Of a stretch of DNA of 64,000 bases, positions 20,601 through 29,044 are shown in pieces. Location: positions 176,441 to 240,440 of the forward strand of contig NZ_JAPZVQ010000003.1 of the NCBI RefSeq assembly GCF_027622945.1, given 5' to 3'. The translations under genes were made by a program, and so were the position numbers. The notes under the pieces are model-generated. The model ran no database searches. It was not told the origin of the DNA and saw nothing but the letters and a program-made list of their open reading frames with translations. The first letter of the stretch is position 1, and the number at the start of each line of letters is the position of its first letter. The DNA is from Glycomyces lechevalierae. Its GTDB lineage: Bacteria; Actinomycetota; Actinomycetes; Mycobacteriales; Micromonosporaceae.

Positions 20601-21577
20601 CATTCCAGGAGAAACTGTCCTGGGCGCGCAGCACGATGAAGCGCTACAACGATGCCGTCGAGGAGGCCACCGAGCGCGCCCGCAAGCGGCTGGAGGCTGG
20701 CGGTACGAGCGATGCGCCCTCATCATGCATCGGCAACTCCTTCACCGCTGAAACCAGAGTGGTGATGGCCGACGGATCGACCAAACCCATCAGCGAGGTC
20801 GAGCCCGGCGACAAGGTGCTCGCTACCGACGAGGAGACCGGCGAGACCGCCGCCCGCGAGGTCATCACCGGCATCGAGGGCACCGGCGCCCGCATCCTGG
20901 TCGACATCAGCGTCGACACCGACGGCGACGGCAAGGCCGACTCCACCGTCACTGCGACGGACGGCCACCCGATCTGGGCCGCAGACGAGGCCGACTTCGC
21001 TGAGAACCCCGAGTCGGCGATGCCCGGCCAGTGGCTCGACGCCGTCGATCTGAAGTCCGGCCAATTCCTCCGGACCAGCGCCGGAACCTGGACCCAGATC
21101 ACGGCGATCGAAGTCCACGCCTCCTTCACCACCGTCTACAACCTCACGGTCGAAGAAGACCACACCTTCTCCGTAGCAACCGGAGACAGCAACTTCCTCA
21201 CCCACAACTGCGGACTCCAAGAGTTTGCAGACAGCCAAAGAGAGGTCGGCGGTACCAAATTCGCCTCGGAGTACACTTCCCCTTCGGGCGAGACTTACCT
21301 CAGCACCAATCGCCACGGAACCAGTGCAGAAATTGAGGCTATGCCCGAGTTGCAGGATGCGGTTGAGGCGGCGGGGCATCACGGTGGTTGTGCTGAGGTC
21401 GGGTGCCTTATTCAGGCATACAAGCGCGAAGGTGTCGGCGCGATTACCGGAGGCACGATGCAGACCATCAACGTCCGCAATCCGATGTCCTCTCGCAGTG
21501 GCGAGCATGGCTCGCCCGCGAGTCCATGTGGAAGATGTAATCGATTGTTGACTGCCTTGAATATTAGCTGGGGGTAG
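14636..21577 (+). CDS. RHS/YD-repeat polymorphic toxin with Hint domain and deaminase-like tip
   Basis: 2313 aa from a GTG with AGGAG upstream. Residues 36-62 form one membrane helix or uncleaved signal anchor. A SpvB-like N-terminal region is followed by many YD repeats (YEYDHADRLRAMTD, YEYDLLGRQTAVND). The RHS core ends near 1820 with THLGAREYDPLLGRFISADP. Hydrophobic pre-toxin helices follow, then a Hint protease/intein-like domain from Cys2031 (SCIGNSFTAETRV, ATDGHPIW, ending FLTHNC at 2192). The last 122 residues form the toxin tip: GCAEVGC (C2252-A-E2254) and SPCGRC (C2298, C2301) are the zinc and proton-shuttle motifs of the deaminase fold and resemble YwqJ-like toxin deaminases. Predicted action: the tip is released by Hint cleavage and deaminates nucleic-acid bases in target cells. 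The final part and the next gene have lower GC. Deaminase activity is inferred from motifs only. Confidence 0.85.
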   Translation: MDDAPRTPEPKRPNDKARSKRPTIVDVVDMPWRVSRKTLVKRGITFAGITALTAGFLMWVGVWEPEYRPDEIDQELSVPGENFTPEDVELPEDASENSVLEGDQEVAFPALTSVDVDLPPGERVEIAELGVTIRGVGANAPSSVRVELGAASAADGLRWNLERTDGSAEPGTVEAVFDYSAYRNAGGADWDDRLKAYNASGAEIPSTHNGIDGTLTTEIALEPTGTGGGYVPTTATGTEGGHAQGSSTAAVTLAASASGDNGTFAATSLAPSSTWSAGNPTGDFAWSYPIDAPSSVGGLDPSIALAYSSSAVDGRNESTNNQPSTIGEGFSFDPGYIERNYTSCQMDDEDDANNPAEAETGGDQCWATDNAVLSLNGSGGELVRDDDTGKWKIKNDDASRVEKLSGANNGDDNGEYWKVTTGAGVQYFFGLNRLPGYGTGKSETQSTSTVPVFGNHPDEPCHATSFADSWCDQAWRWRLDWVVDTHGNAMAYFYEGETNHYLLNLDADQPVDYDRGANLARIDYGLRSGDAYTGAVNRVVFDLADRCLAGSTCDYDHPENWPDVPLDQYCDGTVADCEGIYSPTFFTDQRLASITTQVYTGGTWKGVDQWGLAQSWPDPGDSTRAGLWLDGITRTGLAGTTPIALPQVTFDGIQLYNRVQKTLDTKAPMNWFRISAIRNGTGGVTTVNYTDTECDAKAGVMPSSPQDNDMRCMPVVTKLAEDNNGVTEYDWYHKYVVTEVAEIDTTGGSPPVTTAYEYIGKPAWRYADDDGLTDKEYKTWSDYRGYSGLRTITGDGSDDKFVSETTYFRGLDGQKLPDGTTTSVKVDGITDHDEFAGRPRTETTFLDGAPISKTVTTPWRSEPTATRVRDWGTVYARHTGTSVVASSSVLSDGTWRTVTATTKYDSYGMAISTESSGVTGVDGDEQCVKITYARNTTAWIVNLPVRTQTLSAKCAATPSLPGDLISDERVYYDYATTHTTAPTKGDITKTETAKDYASGAPVYLTTGSITVDQYGRGVTSTDVDGNVTTTAYTPTTGGPVTGVTTTNPLGHQNTQTLDPLRANVLQATDANQNLTEMQYDALGRLVAGWTPDRTKADGYEPSAKFEYLLRNDEASATVTHGINANSTYTTTIELFDGLMRSRQTQIPAPDGGRIITDTVYDTHGLVHKQYGAYYNDQAPSTSQFTASDNDIPGMTAYEYDTAGRVTAEVFLQHGIEQYRTKTLYDGEEVTVIDPDGRAATSVVDESGNTVEVRNLHTSDPAGAYDSITYEYDHADRLRAMTDTGGNEWTYEYDLLGRQTAVNDPDTGRTETTYYDNGLTESVTKPVTASTEQSIWYEYDELGRVLYVMKDAFDGPLMEAYEYDLFGLGLPATTSSWDEDDNLYKTRVLGYDAASRPVGVRYTLDGSFGALDRSFDFRYTYNRDGSVAQVTYPAAGGLAAEEVVTTYSDLGLPQTTYSPRQWYVSDSTYTKYAEIAQMTMDPDGPNVSEAPVAWQAFTYEDGTRRMTGSSFEISTGPDHVISDLTYEYTDGGLITSIDNQSNLGADTQCFAYDYLKRITDAWTGATPAVCDAEPTSTSQVGGAAPYWQSWTFDDSGNRSSQVDHLAAESVGYKYEGAQPHTLTSATIANSSGSKTLSYAYDSAGNTTSRPDANGAAQTLTWSPEGELETSSTAGKTTDYDYTADGSRISRTDPDGTMTVFLPGMEVVKAADGTLSASRYYAHGGSQVAIRTNDDNLSWLGADLQGTSTAAVDMDSHAVQVRYFDIYGNERGTPAESWVDERGFLGAPEDPSGLTHLGAREYDPLLGRFISADPVLNPTDSQQMGGYSYANHSPVSFSDPSGLAPGHNSNGSCIDGDCSYYQNDKDLRSKEDCQKYAGTSAACGAGKGTGAVTDEQRAKADAERDVDEDLQQDADAAQDILNISIVDVVIDVGAEILLDLIGVNDIMSCVGAGDMMSCASLLMDLIPWAKVAKLAGKLFKAAKKIYKAVTAFQEKLSWARSTMKRYNDAVEEATERARKRLEAGGTSDAPSSCIGNSFTAETRVVMADGSTKPISEVEPGDKVLATDEETGETAAREVITGIEGTGARILVDISVDTDGDGKADSTVTATDGHPIWAADEADFAENPESAMPGQWLDAVDLKSGQFLRTSAGTWTQITAIEVHASFTTVYNLTVEEDHTFSVATGDSNFLTHNCGLQEFADSQREVGGTKFASEYTSPSGETYLSTNRHGTSAEIEAMPELQDAVEAAGHHGGCAEVGCLIQAYKREGVGAITGGTMQTINVRNPMSSRSGEHGSPASPCGRCNRLLTALNISWG

Positions 21578-21584
21578 GTCGAAT

Positions 21585-22082
21585 ATGCACGCGGAAACTT
21601 TTAGTCGACAAACGCTGGATGTTTTGGCTCGATCGGGTTGGAGTGTGAACCGTCAATTTGATATAGATCGATGGGTGGAGGAACTACGCCTTCAGGGCTA
21701 TGATCTATCTCAGGTTGCTGACTCGGCTCTTCGCTCGTTTGGTGGGCTCGAGATCATGCCGAGCAACGAGTTCGGTCCGAATTTCAGTAATGATGCGCCG
21801 CTTATCGTTGATCCGATCTTGGCGGGATCTGGTCATCGTGTGCTTGCCGAAGAACTGGAAAGGGAGCTTGGGGGATCATGGTATCCCTTCGCGGAATGGC
21901 TGAGCGGTTCCAGCGTTTTTATTCGTGGAGATGGATGGACGGTTGCAACCGGACTGGAGTGGATATGGGAGCTCGGTACTTCCCTCGAAAGTGCCATTGA
22001 GTTTGCCGTGCGAGCACACAGGCCGCTGGTCTGCCTGAGGGTGCTCCGGCCTGGGGCAAAGCCCTGGCCATCGACTTCATAG
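21585..22082 (+). CDS. SUKH-3-like immunity protein
   Basis: 165 aa, seven bases after the toxin stop codon. The pattern LARSGWSVNRQFDIDRWVEE at the N-terminus, then ALRSFGGLEI, matches the SUKH-3 immunity family (SMI1/KNR4 superfamily) as I recall it; that family is typically encoded right behind toxin genes in actinobacteria. Expected role: cytoplasmic neutralisation of the deaminase-like tip. The first two 60-base rows of the gene are 48% GC by my count, against roughly 70% in neighbouring genes, and codons such as ATT, GAT and TTG are common, indicating horizontal exchange of the toxin tip plus immunity module. Confidence 0.8.
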   Translation: MHAETFSRQTLDVLARSGWSVNRQFDIDRWVEELRLQGYDLSQVADSALRSFGGLEIMPSNEFGPNFSNDAPLIVDPILAGSGHRVLAEELERELGGSWYPFAEWLSGSSVFIRGDGWTVATGLEWIWELGTSLESAIEFAVRAHRPLVCLRVLRPGAKPWPSTS

Positions 22083-22127
22083 AGGGAACAGGGCGCCAGG
22101 CCGAAGCACGGACGACTCAGGGACGAT

Positions 22128-23315
22128 TCATTGGGCGGGGTCGCGGTTCCAGGTCCAGGCGTAGTTCGTGTCCTCCACGTCGATGGCGGGCTGGCAGAGT
22201 TCGAGAGGGCGGAAGGTGTCGACCATGACGGCGAGTTCGTCGAAGTAGTCGGCGCCGATCGAGCGCTCGGGGGCGCCGGGCTGGGGGCCGTGGGTGAAGC
22301 CGGACGGGTGCAAGGAGATGGAGCCCTGCTCGATGCCGGACCCGCGGCGGGCCTCGTAGTTGCCGCCGCAGTAGAACATCACCTCGTCGGAGTCGACGTT
22401 GTGGTGGTTGTAGGGCACCGGGATCGCGTCCGGGTGGTAGTCCACCTTGCGCGGCACGAAGTTGCAGATGACGAAGTTCGGGCCCTGGAAGACCTGGTGC
22501 GCGGGCGGGGGCTGGTGGATGCGGCCGGTGATCGGCTCGAAGTCGTGGATCGAGAAGACCCACGGGTAGAGGCAGCCGTCCCAGCCGACCACGTCGAACG
22601 GGTGGTGGGCGTACGTGAACTTCGTCCAGAGCGTCGCCGAGCCGCGGCCGCGGTGCTGGACGTAGACGTCGACGTCTTCGCCTTCGACCAGGAGGGGTTC
22701 CTCCGGGCTTCGCAAGTCGCGTTCGCAGTAGGGGGAGTGTTCGAGGAATTGGCCCCGGACGCTCAGATAGCGCTTCGGCGGGGTGATGTGGCCCGTCGAC
22801 TCGACCACCAGAGTGCGGAGGGCTTCCGGGCCAGTAGGGACGACCCGGTAGATCGTGGACATCGGCATGATCAGGTAGTCGCCCTGGCCGATGTCGATGG
22901 CGCCGAACGAGGTCTCGACGCGCGCCGCGCCGGCCTCGACGTAGATGCACTCATCGCCGATCGCGTTGCGGTACAGGGGGGACGGATCGGTCGCGACCGC
23001 GTACGAGATGCGGCAGTCCGCATTGGACAGCAAATGGTTGCGGCCGAAGATCGCGTCGCCGGGGCCGCCGTTGAGCTTGTGGGTGCGGAAGTGCCGGGGC
23101 TTGAGGGGGTGGTTCGCGACCGGCTCGGCCTTCTCGGGCCGGTGCTCGGTGCTGGAGGAGATCGCGGTCGGCCGGAAGCGGTGGTAGAGCAGCGAGGAGT
23201 CCGAGGAGAACCCCTCCTGGCCCATCAGCTCCTCGGAGTACAGGCTCCCGTCGTCCTGGCGGAACTGCGTGTGTCGCTTGTCGGGGATCTGCCCGACGGA
23301 ACGGTAGAACGGCAC
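22128..23315 (-). CDS. hmgA: homogentisate 1,2-dioxygenase
   Basis: 395 aa, GTG start with AAGGAG upstream. Cleaves the ring of homogentisate to maleylacetoacetate with a non-haem iron and O2. The cupin metal region is visible: HHNVDSDEVMFYCGGN and GSISLHPSGFTHGPQPG contain the expected histidine and glutamate ligands. It starts with the family-typical PFYRSVGQIPDKRHTQFR. It is transcribed away from the unknown gene and fahA, which process the downstream product. The bacterial actinomycete form is shorter than the human enzyme (about 445 aa) but of usual length for this group. Confidence 0.92.
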   Translation of the reverse strand: MPFYRSVGQIPDKRHTQFRQDDGSLYSEELMGQEGFSSDSSLLYHRFRPTAISSSTEHRPEKAEPVANHPLKPRHFRTHKLNGGPGDAIFGRNHLLSNADCRISYAVATDPSPLYRNAIGDECIYVEAGAARVETSFGAIDIGQGDYLIMPMSTIYRVVPTGPEALRTLVVESTGHITPPKRYLSVRGQFLEHSPYCERDLRSPEEPLLVEGEDVDVYVQHRGRGSATLWTKFTYAHHPFDVVGWDGCLYPWVFSIHDFEPITGRIHQPPPAHQVFQGPNFVICNFVPRKVDYHPDAIPVPYNHHNVDSDEVMFYCGGNYEARRGSGIEQGSISLHPSGFTHGPQPGAPERSIGADYFDELAVMVDTFRPLELCQPAIDVEDTNYAWTWNRDPAQ

Positions 23316-23495
23316 GTCGACTCCTTTGTCGGTACGCGTCGGCGGGCGAGGGTGACGCCCGCTCGGCGGCGGTTATGCCCTGAGGATAACCTTCCGGCCG
23401 TTCGATTTCGAGTGGTCCGCGCGCACCCGCGCGTGGACCGGGCCCGTTCGCGCACGAGCTGCGCGGAGCGCTGGACCGGAGCCGCACCGAAGCCC

Positions 23496-23510
23496 TAGGC
23501 TCGGCTCATG
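23496..23510 (+). promoter_or_regulatory. leaderless -10 element
   Basis: TAGGCT followed by six bases and then the ATG of the next gene at 23508. This is the arrangement of leaderless actinobacterial transcripts, and no ribosome binding site is present. Confidence 0.5.
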
Positions 23511-24323
23511 GTTGGACCGATACCCGCGATGCTGCGGGGCCTGATCGACGACGCGGCGCTCTTCCCACCAGGCAGCGCGCCCATGGAAACGGCCGTCCCC
23601 GCCCACCGCGGGTACCGCCAGTCCTGGTACGAGGCCATGATCGGCCCGCTCTTGGTACCGCAGTCCCGGCTCGCCGAGCTCAGTGAGCACCTGGGACGCG
23701 GCCCGCTGCGCATCGGCGTCATCGTCGACGGCGAGCTCGAACGGGTCGCCGCTGACGTGTCCGCACTCCCGCCGCAGGTCGAGGTCCTGCACTACGAGTC
23801 GCGGCACGCGCTCGAACACCTCACCGCGCACGCGCCCGCCTGGGGCAAACCCGTCTACGCCGAACTGCCCTTCGGCGACGACGCCCTCGACGCCGTGCGG
23901 CCCACCGGGTTCACCCCGAAGTTCCGCACAGGCGGACTCGCCGCCGAGTTCTTCCCCGCGCCCGAGACCCTGGCCGCCGCGATCGCCGGCTGCCGCCTCC
24001 GCGGGCTCCAGTTCAAGCTCACGGCAGGGCTCCACCAGGCCGTCCGCCACCGCGACCCCGCCACCGGCTTCGACCACCACGGCTTCCTGAACGTCCTGGT
24101 CGCGGCCGCCGACGCCTCCGACGGCGCACTGACCGCCGACCTCGCCGCGACCCTCGCCTCCACCGACACCGCCGATCTCGCCGAACGCGCCCGCCGCGTC
24201 CTGCAGCGTCCCCGCGCCCTCTGGACCGGCTACGGCTCCTGCAGCATCGACGAACCGCTCAGCGACCTCACCGAACTGGGACTCCTGCACCGAGGGACCT
24301 CGAACAAAAGGGACACCGTATGA
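23508..24323 (+). CDS. uncharacterised protein coupled to fumarylacetoacetase
   Basis: 271 aa, no recognised domain. Its stop overlaps the ATG of fahA (ATGA), so the two are translated together. Visible features: no signal peptide or membrane helix; a proline-rich start IDDAALFPPGSAPMETAV; alternating hydrophobic strands and helices, with TPKFRTGGLAAEFFP and GLQFKLTAGLHQAVRH resembling strand-end active-site loops of a TIM barrel; and a conserved-looking HHGFLNVLVAA. Missing from this cluster is a recognisable maleylacetoacetate isomerase, the step between HmgA and FahA, so this protein is a candidate for that or for an accessory role. That assignment is speculative. Confidence 0.7.
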   Translation: MVGPIPAMLRGLIDDAALFPPGSAPMETAVPAHRGYRQSWYEAMIGPLLVPQSRLAELSEHLGRGPLRIGVIVDGELERVAADVSALPPQVEVLHYESRHALEHLTAHAPAWGKPVYAELPFGDDALDAVRPTGFTPKFRTGGLAAEFFPAPETLAAAIAGCRLRGLQFKLTAGLHQAVRHRDPATGFDHHGFLNVLVAAADASDGALTADLAATLASTDTADLAERARRVLQRPRALWTGYGSCSIDEPLSDLTELGLLHRGTSNKRDTV

Positions 24324-25543
24324 CCGCCACCAGCTGGGTCGAGGGCGCCGACCTCGGCCCCTTCGGCCTCGACCACCTCCCGTACGGCGTCTTCTCCACC
24401 GCCAAGGACCCCGGCCCCCGCATCGGCGTCCGCATCGGCGACCAGGTCCTCGACCTGCGCGCCCTCGCCACCGGCACGTTCTTCCTGCCCTGGATCCGCC
24501 CCGCGTTCCACGAGCACGACCTGAACGGCTTCATGGCCATGGGCCCGCCCGCGTGGCGCCTCGTCCGCCACCAGCTCACCGAACTGCTCAGCGACCGCCG
24601 CTTCCAGGACCAGTCCGCGACCCTCCTCACCCCGGTCGCCAAGGCCCGCATGCACCTCCCGTTCGCCGTGTCGGACTATGTGGACTTCTACGCCTCCGAG
24701 GACCACGCGACGAACCTCGGCCGGCTCTTCCGTCCCGACGCCGAACCTTTGCTGCCCAACTGGAAGCACCTCCCGGTCGGCTACCACGGCCGCGCCGGCA
24801 CGGTCGTTCCCTCCGGCACCCCGATCATCCGCCCGCGCGGGCAGCGCAAGGCCAAGGACGGCCCGCTCGAATTCGGCCCGAGTGTGCGCCTTGACATCGA
24901 GACCGAGGTGGGCTTCGTCGTCGGCGTCGGCACCGAACTCGGCACCCCGGTCAGCCCGGACGACTTCACCGAGCACGTCTTCGGCGCGGTCCTCGTCAAC
25001 GACTGGTCCGCCCGCGACATCCAGGCCTGGGAGTACGTCCCGCTCGGGCCGTTCCTCGGCAAGTCCTTCGCAACCTCGATCGGGCACTGGGTCACGCCCC
25101 TCGACGCGCTGGCGGGCGCGAAGACCGCTGCACCCGTGCAGGACCCGGCCCCGCTCGGGTACCTGCAGGAGGCCGAGCGGTTCGGGTACGACCTGGCGAT
25201 GTCCGTGCGCTGGAACGGGACCGAGGTCTCGCGGCCGCCGTTCGGCGGCATGTACTGGACCCCGGCGCAGATGCTCGCGCACATGACCGTGAACGGCGCT
25301 TCGCTGCGCACGGGGGATCTGTACGCGTCCGGGACGGTCTCGGGTCCGGAGCCGGACCAGCGCGGCTCGTTCCTCGAACTCACTTGGGGAGGGAAGGACC
25401 CGGTCAACCTCGGCGAGGGCGAGACGCGCGCATTCCTGGAGGACGGCGACACGGTCGTCATCAACGCGACCGCCCGCAGCGTGAACGGCGGCCAGATCGG
25501 CCTGGGCGAGGTGAGCGGGACGATCCTGCCCGCACTCAGCTGA
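24320..25543 (+). CDS. fahA: fumarylacetoacetase
   Basis: 407 aa. Hydrolyses fumarylacetoacetate to fumarate and acetoacetate, the last step of tyrosine degradation. The N-terminal SH3-like domain holds GVFSTAKDPGPRIGVRIGD. The C-terminal FAH fold shows metal ligands in DYVDFYASEDHATNLG, the catalytic histidine region GYHGRAGTVVPSG, DIETEVGFVVG, and LVNDWSARDIQAWEYVPLGP. Length matches the eukaryote-like FAH class. Translationally coupled to the preceding unknown gene. Confidence 0.93.
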   Translation: MTATSWVEGADLGPFGLDHLPYGVFSTAKDPGPRIGVRIGDQVLDLRALATGTFFLPWIRPAFHEHDLNGFMAMGPPAWRLVRHQLTELLSDRRFQDQSATLLTPVAKARMHLPFAVSDYVDFYASEDHATNLGRLFRPDAEPLLPNWKHLPVGYHGRAGTVVPSGTPIIRPRGQRKAKDGPLEFGPSVRLDIETEVGFVVGVGTELGTPVSPDDFTEHVFGAVLVNDWSARDIQAWEYVPLGPFLGKSFATSIGHWVTPLDALAGAKTAAPVQDPAPLGYLQEAERFGYDLAMSVRWNGTEVSRPPFGGMYWTPAQMLAHMTVNGASLRTGDLYASGTVSGPEPDQRGSFLELTWGGKDPVNLGEGETRAFLEDGDTVVINATARSVNGGQIGLGEVSGTILPALS

Positions 25544-26021
25544 GGTCCGCGGCCTGCTTGACGAGCGGGAGGGTCCGGTACGGGATCTGCTCGGCCAGCG
25601 CGATCACGGTCGTCGCCCGCTGGACCCCCTCGCTCGCCAGCACCCGGTCGATCACGCCCTGCAGCTCGGCGTTCGTGCGCGCCACGATCCGGCACAGCAT
25701 GTCGCCCTGCCCCGTCACCGTATGCGCCTCAAGCACTTCCGGAATCCTCGCGAGCCGCTGCGCCATGTGCTCGTGCCCGACGGCCTGCCGCAGCTCCAAC
25801 GTCACGAACGCCGTCACCGGATACCCGAGCGCCGCGGGCTCGACCCTCGGCCCGAAGTCCCGCACCACCGCGCGCTCGGTCAGCTTGTCGAGCCGCGCCT
25901 GCACCGTCCCGCGCGCCACCCCCAGCCTCCGCGAGCACTCCAGCACGCCGATCCGCGGCTCCGCCTCGAGAAGCTCGATGAGTCTCGCGTCGAGCGCATC
26001 GATCCCTGCTTCGTTAGTCAT
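25536..26021 (-). CDS. Lrp/AsnC family transcriptional regulator
   Basis: 161 aa. N-terminal helix-turn-helix (ALDARLIELLEAEPRIG, then RRLGVARGTVQARLDKL) and C-terminal RAM ligand domain (VTGQGDMLCRIVARTNAELQ). It overlaps the fahA stop tail-to-tail and is divergent from hpd. Placed between the two halves of the tyrosine pathway, it is the obvious local controller, with tyrosine, phenylalanine or another amino acid as ligand. A longer frame upstream exists but is antisense to hpd and not credible. Confidence 0.9.
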   Translation of the reverse strand: MTNEAGIDALDARLIELLEAEPRIGVLECSRRLGVARGTVQARLDKLTERAVVRDFGPRVEPAALGYPVTAFVTLELRQAVGHEHMAQRLARIPEVLEAHTVTGQGDMLCRIVARTNAELQGVIDRVLASEGVQRATTVIALAEQIPYRTLPLVKQAADLS

Positions 26022-26038
26022 ATTGACCAGTGTATGGG

Positions 26039-26050
26039 CCAGACATCTGG
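26039..26050. promoter_or_regulatory. possible Lrp/AsnC operator
   Basis: CCAGACATCTGG, arms of five bases around a CA centre, 17 bases upstream of the Lrp start in the 162-bp divergent region before hpd. Lrp-type proteins often bind such short imperfect dyads; binding here is inferred. Confidence 0.35.
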
Positions 26051-26108
26051 TAGATCTGTGCAAGATGACCATCAGGAAACTCACTGCTTGCCCAGTCCCA
26101 GGATCTGA

Positions 26109-27347
<1,239 letters not shown>

Positions 27348-27376
27348 TCGATCCGGCACTGACGGGGAGCGGATAC

Positions 27377-29014
27377 ATGCACGCACCACACGGCCCTGAC
27401 CTGCACTGCAAGACCTGGCAGGCGGAGGCGGCGTACCGGATGCTCCAGAACAACCTCGATCCTGAGGTGGCCGAGCGCCCCGACGACCTGGTGGTCTACG
27501 GCGGGACCGGCAAGGCGGCGCGCAGCCGGGACGACCTGAAGGCGATCCTGCGGACCCTCCTCACGCTTGAGGCGGACGAGACGCTGCTGGTGCAGAGCGG
27601 CCGCGCGGTCGGCGTGATGCGCACCCACGAGTGGGCGCCGCGCGTGCTCATCGCCAACTCGAACCTGGTGCCGGACTGGGCCACGTGGCCCGAGTTCCGG
27701 CGCCTCGAATCGCTCGGGTTGACGATGTACGGCCAGATGACCGCCGGTTCGTGGATCTACATCGGCACGCAGGGGATCCTGCAGGGCACGTACGAGACGT
27801 TCGCGGCGGTCGCGGAGAAACGCTTCGGTGGGAGTCTCAAAGGGACGCTCACGCTGACGGCCGGCTGCGGCGGCATGGGCGGCGCGCAGCCGCTCGCCGT
27901 CACGATGAACGAGGGCGTGTGCCTGATCGTCGAGGTCGATCCGGAACGTCTGGAGCGGCGCGTGCGCACCCGCTACCTCGACACGGTCGCGGCCGATCTC
28001 GACGACGCCGTCGCACAGGCCTTGGCCGCCAAGCGCAGTGGCGAGGCGAAGTCGATCGGCGTGGTCGGCAACGCCGCCGAGGTCTTCCCCGAGCTGCTGC
28101 GCCGGGGCGTGGAGATCGACATCGTCACCGACCAGACCTCCGCGCACGACCCGCTGTCCTATGTGCCCGCCGGAGTCGACCACGCCGAGGCGGCCGAGCT
28201 CGCGCGGGCCGACGCGGACGGTTTCACCGACCGCGCACGGGAGTCCATGGCCTACCACGTGGCCGCCATGGTCGGCTTCCTGGACGCGGGCGCCGAGGTG
28301 TTCGACTACGGCAACTCGATCCGCAGCGAGGCCTTCCTCGGGGGCTGCAAGCGCGCCTTCGCGTTCCCCGGTTTCGTCCCCGCGTACATCCGGCCGCTGT
28401 TCTGCGAAGGCAAGGGCCCCTTCAGGTGGGTGGCCCTCTCGGGCGACCCGGCGGACATCGCCGCGACCGACCAGGCCGTGCTCGACCTGTTCCCGGAGAA
28501 CCGCAGCCTGCACCGGTGGATCTCGCTCGCCCGCGAGCGCGTCGCGTTCCAGGGCCTCCCGGCCCGGATCTGCTGGCTCGGGCACGGCGAGCGGGACGTC
28601 GCCGGGGTGCGCTTCAACGAAATGGTCGCGGACGGGACCCTCAAGGCCCCCATCGTGATCGGCCGCGACCACCTCGACTGCGGCTCGGTCGCCAGCCCTT
28701 ACCGCGAGACCGAGGGGATGAAGGACGGCTCGGACGCGATCGCGGACTGGCCGCTGCTCAACGCCCTCGTCAACACCGCGTCGGGCGCGAGCTGGGTCTC
28801 GATCCACCACGGCGGCGGGGTCGGCATCGGCCGGTCCATCCACGCCGGGCAGGTCACCGTGGCCGACGGGACGCCGCTCGCGGCCGAAAAACTCGCACGG
28901 GTGCTCTTGAACGACCCGGCGATGGGCGTGATCCGGCACGTGGACGCCGGTTACGAGGAGGCCGAGGCGGTGGCGGAGGATCACGGGGTCCGCGTACCGC
29001 TCAAGGAGTCCTGA
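27377..29014 (+). CDS. hutU: urocanate hydratase
   Basis: 545 aa from the ATG at 27377 (GGGGAG seven bases upstream); a GTG at 27344 overlapping the hpd stop would add 11 residues. Converts urocanate to 4-imidazolone-5-propionate with bound NAD. Family motifs: [10 protein letters not shown] near the start, [19 protein letters not shown] for nucleotide binding, [13 protein letters not shown], and [20 protein letters not shown] with [11 protein letters not shown] at the active site. Usual family length. It follows hpd in the same operon. Confidence 0.95.
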   Translation: MHAPHGPDLHCKTWQAEAAYRMLQNNLDPEVAERPDDLVVYGGTGKAARSRDDLKAILRTLLTLEADETLLVQSGRAVGVMRTHEWAPRVLIANSNLVPDWATWPEFRRLESLGLTMYGQMTAGSWIYIGTQGILQGTYETFAAVAEKRFGGSLKGTLTLTAGCGGMGGAQPLAVTMNEGVCLIVEVDPERLERRVRTRYLDTVAADLDDAVAQALAAKRSGEAKSIGVVGNAAEVFPELLRRGVEIDIVTDQTSAHDPLSYVPAGVDHAEAAELARADADGFTDRARESMAYHVAAMVGFLDAGAEVFDYGNSIRSEAFLGGCKRAFAFPGFVPAYIRPLFCEGKGPFRWVALSGDPADIAATDQAVLDLFPENRSLHRWISLARERVAFQGLPARICWLGHGERDVAGVRFNEMVADGTLKAPIVIGRDHLDCGSVASPYRETEGMKDGSDAIADWPLLNALVNTASGASWVSIHHGGGVGIGRSIHAGQVTVADGTPLAAEKLARVLLNDPAMGVIRHVDAGYEEAEAVAEDHGVRVPLKES

Positions 29015-29044
29015 GCCGCGGCCGCAACTGAAACGGGGATTGAC

